Positions 5,903 through 7,076 of a stretch of DNA of 7,076 nt are shown here, piece after piece; position 1 is the first letter of the stretch; each line of letters begins with the position of its first letter. Under the pieces are notes generated by a model, which was not told where the DNA came from, searched no databases, and saw nothing but the letters and a program-made list of their open reading frames with translations. The position numbers and the translations under genes were made by a program. This DNA comes from Candidatus Hebobacteria bacterium (GTDB taxonomy: Bacteria; Armatimonadota; Hebobacteria; Hebobacterales; Hebobacteraceae), in assembly GCA_029821235.1 (NCBI GenBank), contig JALGTT010000175.1:1-7076 (forward strand). The letters run 5' to 3'.

Positions 5903-5956
5903 GCGCAGGTCGGGGGACCTGCGCTACAGGCGGGCAAGGGTGTGCCCGCCCTACAG
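5903..5956 (+). repeat. Two adjacent REP-like hairpins, each followed by CTACAG
   Basis: The first hairpin is GCGCAGGTC / GACCTGCGC (9 bp, loop GGGG, 5903-5924), overlapping CTACAG at 5924-5929. The second is GGCGGGCA / TGCCCGCC (8 bp, six-base loop, 5929-5950), followed by CTACAG at 5951-5956. They share the length, the GGG-containing loop and the tail, but the first has a different stem sequence. A further 7-bp hairpin (CCGGCCC/GGGCCGG) precedes them at 5885-5902. Confidence 0.75.
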
Positions 5957-6213
5957 CAGGAGGCAATCTCTGATGTGATATAATGGAGCGGACGCTTCTA
6001 TCCCTAGATCGGGCGGTGCTCGACCGGGACCCCGGCCCGCAGGGCCTAGGGGTTGGCAGGGCCGGAGGTGTCAGGTGCGGCTGAACGGGACTATTATACG
6101 TGCACAATGGAGGCCGGGCGCTGGCGAGATACACGAACGACGGAGTTCAGTGCGACGGCGGCTGTAGGGCTGGCAGCCGCGTCCTGCGAAGCATTGCCGA
6201 ACCGGGGTCCCAA

Positions 6214-6259
6214 GCCAGCCATGGCGGGCATGGGAATGCCCGCCCTACAGGACGGCCGC
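6214..6259 (+). repeat. REP-like element, copy with CTACAG tail
   Basis: The hairpin GGCGGGCAT / ATGCCCGCC (9 bp, loop GGGA) spans 6223-6244, followed by CTACAG and GACGGCCGC. The whole 46-nt block aligns without gaps to 6467-6512, with nine differences. A partial inverted copy of the stem and tail (CTGTAGGGCTGGC) lies just upstream at 6162-6174. Confidence 0.8.
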
Positions 6260-6466
6260 ACTGTGCGAGATCTTGGGCGGACATGCACACCATATTTCGG
6301 CAAGGGGCCTTCATCTGCCCGTGAACTGGACCGCCTGTCTTGATGGCGACGCGCTTCGCAGGCGTCGCCGAATGGATCCCTCGCGTTATTACGGCCGAGC
6401 GCCTGCGGCACTCGGGCTCGGGATGACAGGGAAGACGCGGACAGGCGGAACGGAGGGCGGGCGTGG

Positions 6467-6512
6467 GCCCGCCTTGGCTGGCTTGGGAGAGCCAGCCCTA
6501 TAGAACGGCCGC
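6467..6512 (+). repeat. REP-like element, copy with CTATAG tail and compensating stem changes
   Basis: The hairpin GGCTGGCT / AGCCAGCC (8 bp, loop TGGGAG) spans 6476-6497, followed by CTATAG and AACGGCCGC. Compared with the copy at 6214-6259, stem pairs 4-19 (G-C to T-A) and 8-15 (A-T to T-A) have both changed on both sides, so pairing is kept. Another hairpin, GGCGGGC/GCCCGCC at 6456-6473, abuts and overlaps its left flank. Confidence 0.8.
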
Positions 6513-6669
6513 GTCGTCCGGAACGAGCGGCGGGCGTAGGCACCATGCTTCGCCAAGGCTACGTATGGCACGCAACCCTCCCTACCCTGCTTCGTCCGCC
6601 GGAGGCGGACTACGGCGGGCAAGCAAGGGTGCCGCGGGTGGGACGGGAGGCGGGAGAGGGCATTACGCG

Positions 6670-6699
6670 CTCGGGGGACGGCGCCGGCCGTCCCCCGAG
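6670..6699. terminator. Perfect 12-bp hairpin downstream of the minus-strand gene; possible terminator
   Basis: CTCGGGGGACGG (6670-6681) and CCGTCCCCCGAG (6688-6699) pair perfectly around a six-base loop. It lies about 60 bases after the stop of the gene ending at 6761, where a terminator would be expected. No T-run follows on either strand, so it may instead be a dispersed palindrome or an mRNA 3'-end stabiliser. Confidence 0.45.
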
Positions 6700-6760
6700 G
6701 GTAGTTGTCTCGCCAGGCCGCCTGGTCGGGGGCCTGTGCTTTGTTCCGCGTAAGGCGGAC

Positions 6761-7076
6761 TTACTGCATCGGCAGGTCCATGCCAATTCGCACGAACCAA
6801 TCCTGGTCGTCCAGACCCAGGCCGGTCGGGCTGGCGTTGGTGGTGCCGACCTCGACGGTCGTCTCCTCGGACAGCGGATGCCGCAACACGGCCGAGAACA
6901 CCGCCTTGCAGTCCATGTCGTCGTCCTTCCAGCGGTACTCGAGGCCCAACGTGGTGCCACCCTCGCCGGTGAACTCGAGGTTCACGAAGGGCCGGGTCAG
7001 GCTCTCGGAGTCGCCCACATCCGGGTCGAGGTTGATGTACATGATGCCCACGCTGCCGAGCATCTGGGTGCCTCCG
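6761..7076 (-). CDS. C-terminal part of a beta-strand-rich protein, family not recognised (partial)
   Basis: The frame is open to the window edge and ends at TAA 6763-6761. The last 100 residues alternate polar and hydrophobic positions, as in TTLGLEYRWKDDD, KAVFSAVLRHPLSEETTVEV and WFVRIGMDLPMQ, and resemble the closing strands of an outer-membrane barrel or other beta-sheet surface protein. One cysteine is present (MDCKAV). GGAGG lies seven bases before ATG 7063, so a short protein starting there is formally possible. However, MLGSVGIMYINLDPD already looks like the middle of a strand, and the frame continues upstream with GGTQ, so I favour a longer protein cut by the window. Function unknown; genomic neighbours give no clue. 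Confidence 0.6.
   Translation of the reverse strand, partial: GGTQMLGSVGIMYINLDPDVGDSESLTRPFVNLEFTGEGGTTLGLEYRWKDDDMDCKAVFSAVLRHPLSEETTVEVGTTNASPTGLGLDDQDWFVRIGMDLPMQ

Larger units (their letters stand above)
5424..6760. other. About 1.3 kb without a supported gene, rich in hairpins and dispersed repeats
   Basis: The open frames here lack good starts, known motifs and consistent codon use. No tRNA, rRNA or CRISPR is seen. The region holds at least seven hairpins: 5885-5902, 5903-5924, 5929-5950, 6223-6244, 6345-6369 (GGCGACGC/GCGTCGCC), 6456-6473 and 6476-6497, plus 6594-6610 (GTCCGCC/GGCGGAC) and the strong one at 6670-6699. A 13-bp word, CCGTCAAGGGACG, occurs at 5417-5429 and again at 5603-5615. 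The stretch behaves like an intergenic landing zone for REP-like elements. Confidence 0.7.

Noticed and set aside
5976..5984. Extended -10 promoter (TGATATAAT) on the plus strand
   Set aside because: No matching -35 box, and no gene follows for over a kilobase on that strand.
5903..6512. CRISPR array
   Set aside because: The repeated units are self-complementary hairpins at irregular spacings, with no uniform spacers and no cas genes.
6094..6546. Minus-strand open frame through the repeat region
   Set aside because: The translation is repeat-derived and low in complexity, with no start signal.

Overview
The window is high-GC bacterial DNA (about two thirds G+C by eye). It reads like a slice of an anaerobic or metal-exposed soil, sediment or groundwater bacterium. 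I cannot name the phylum. The anaerobic hint comes from an FmdE-family protein beside a four-cysteine Fe-S protein of the corrinoid Fe-S/RnfB type. Several genes carry internal deletions or duplications, so either a decaying locus or an imperfect (metagenomic) assembly is possible.

Layout. Positions 1-1785, plus strand: the end of homoserine dehydrogenase (hom) followed nine bases later by threonine synthase (thrC), two steps of threonine synthesis from aspartate. The ACT domain of hom holds an exact 60-bp tandem duplication. Positions 1823-5371, minus strand, converging on thrC: an arsenic-type operon read from a clear promoter and operator in front of an ArsR repressor. In transcription order it holds arsR; a 29-aa head and a separate tail that look like one gutted gene; a 103-aa cysteine-rich protein; a 71-aa ORF that looks like the start of an ArsM methyltransferase joined to the end of an ArsR regulator; remnants of a two-Cys (CSC) permease with internal deletions and a frameshift; and then three intact genes, a TSUP (TauE/SafE) transporter, an FmdE-family protein with a zinc ribbon, and an Fe-S protein.

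Positions about 5424-6760 hold no gene I can support. The stretch is full of hairpins, including a family of 22-nt palindromes followed by CTACAG or CTATAG whose stems vary in a base-pair-conserving way, and a 12-bp perfect hairpin. Positions 6761-7076, minus strand: the C-terminal end of a beta-strand-rich protein, cut by the window edge.

How it fits together: ArsR probably represses the whole minus-strand operon from an operator overlapping the promoter and releases it on metalloid binding. The upstream arsenic genes (methylation and efflux) look broken, while the TSUP-FmdE-Fe-S trio is intact. That trio, placed under a metalloid sensor, is the best candidate for an undescribed function here, possibly handling or export of a sulfur- or arsenic-containing anion; this is inference only.
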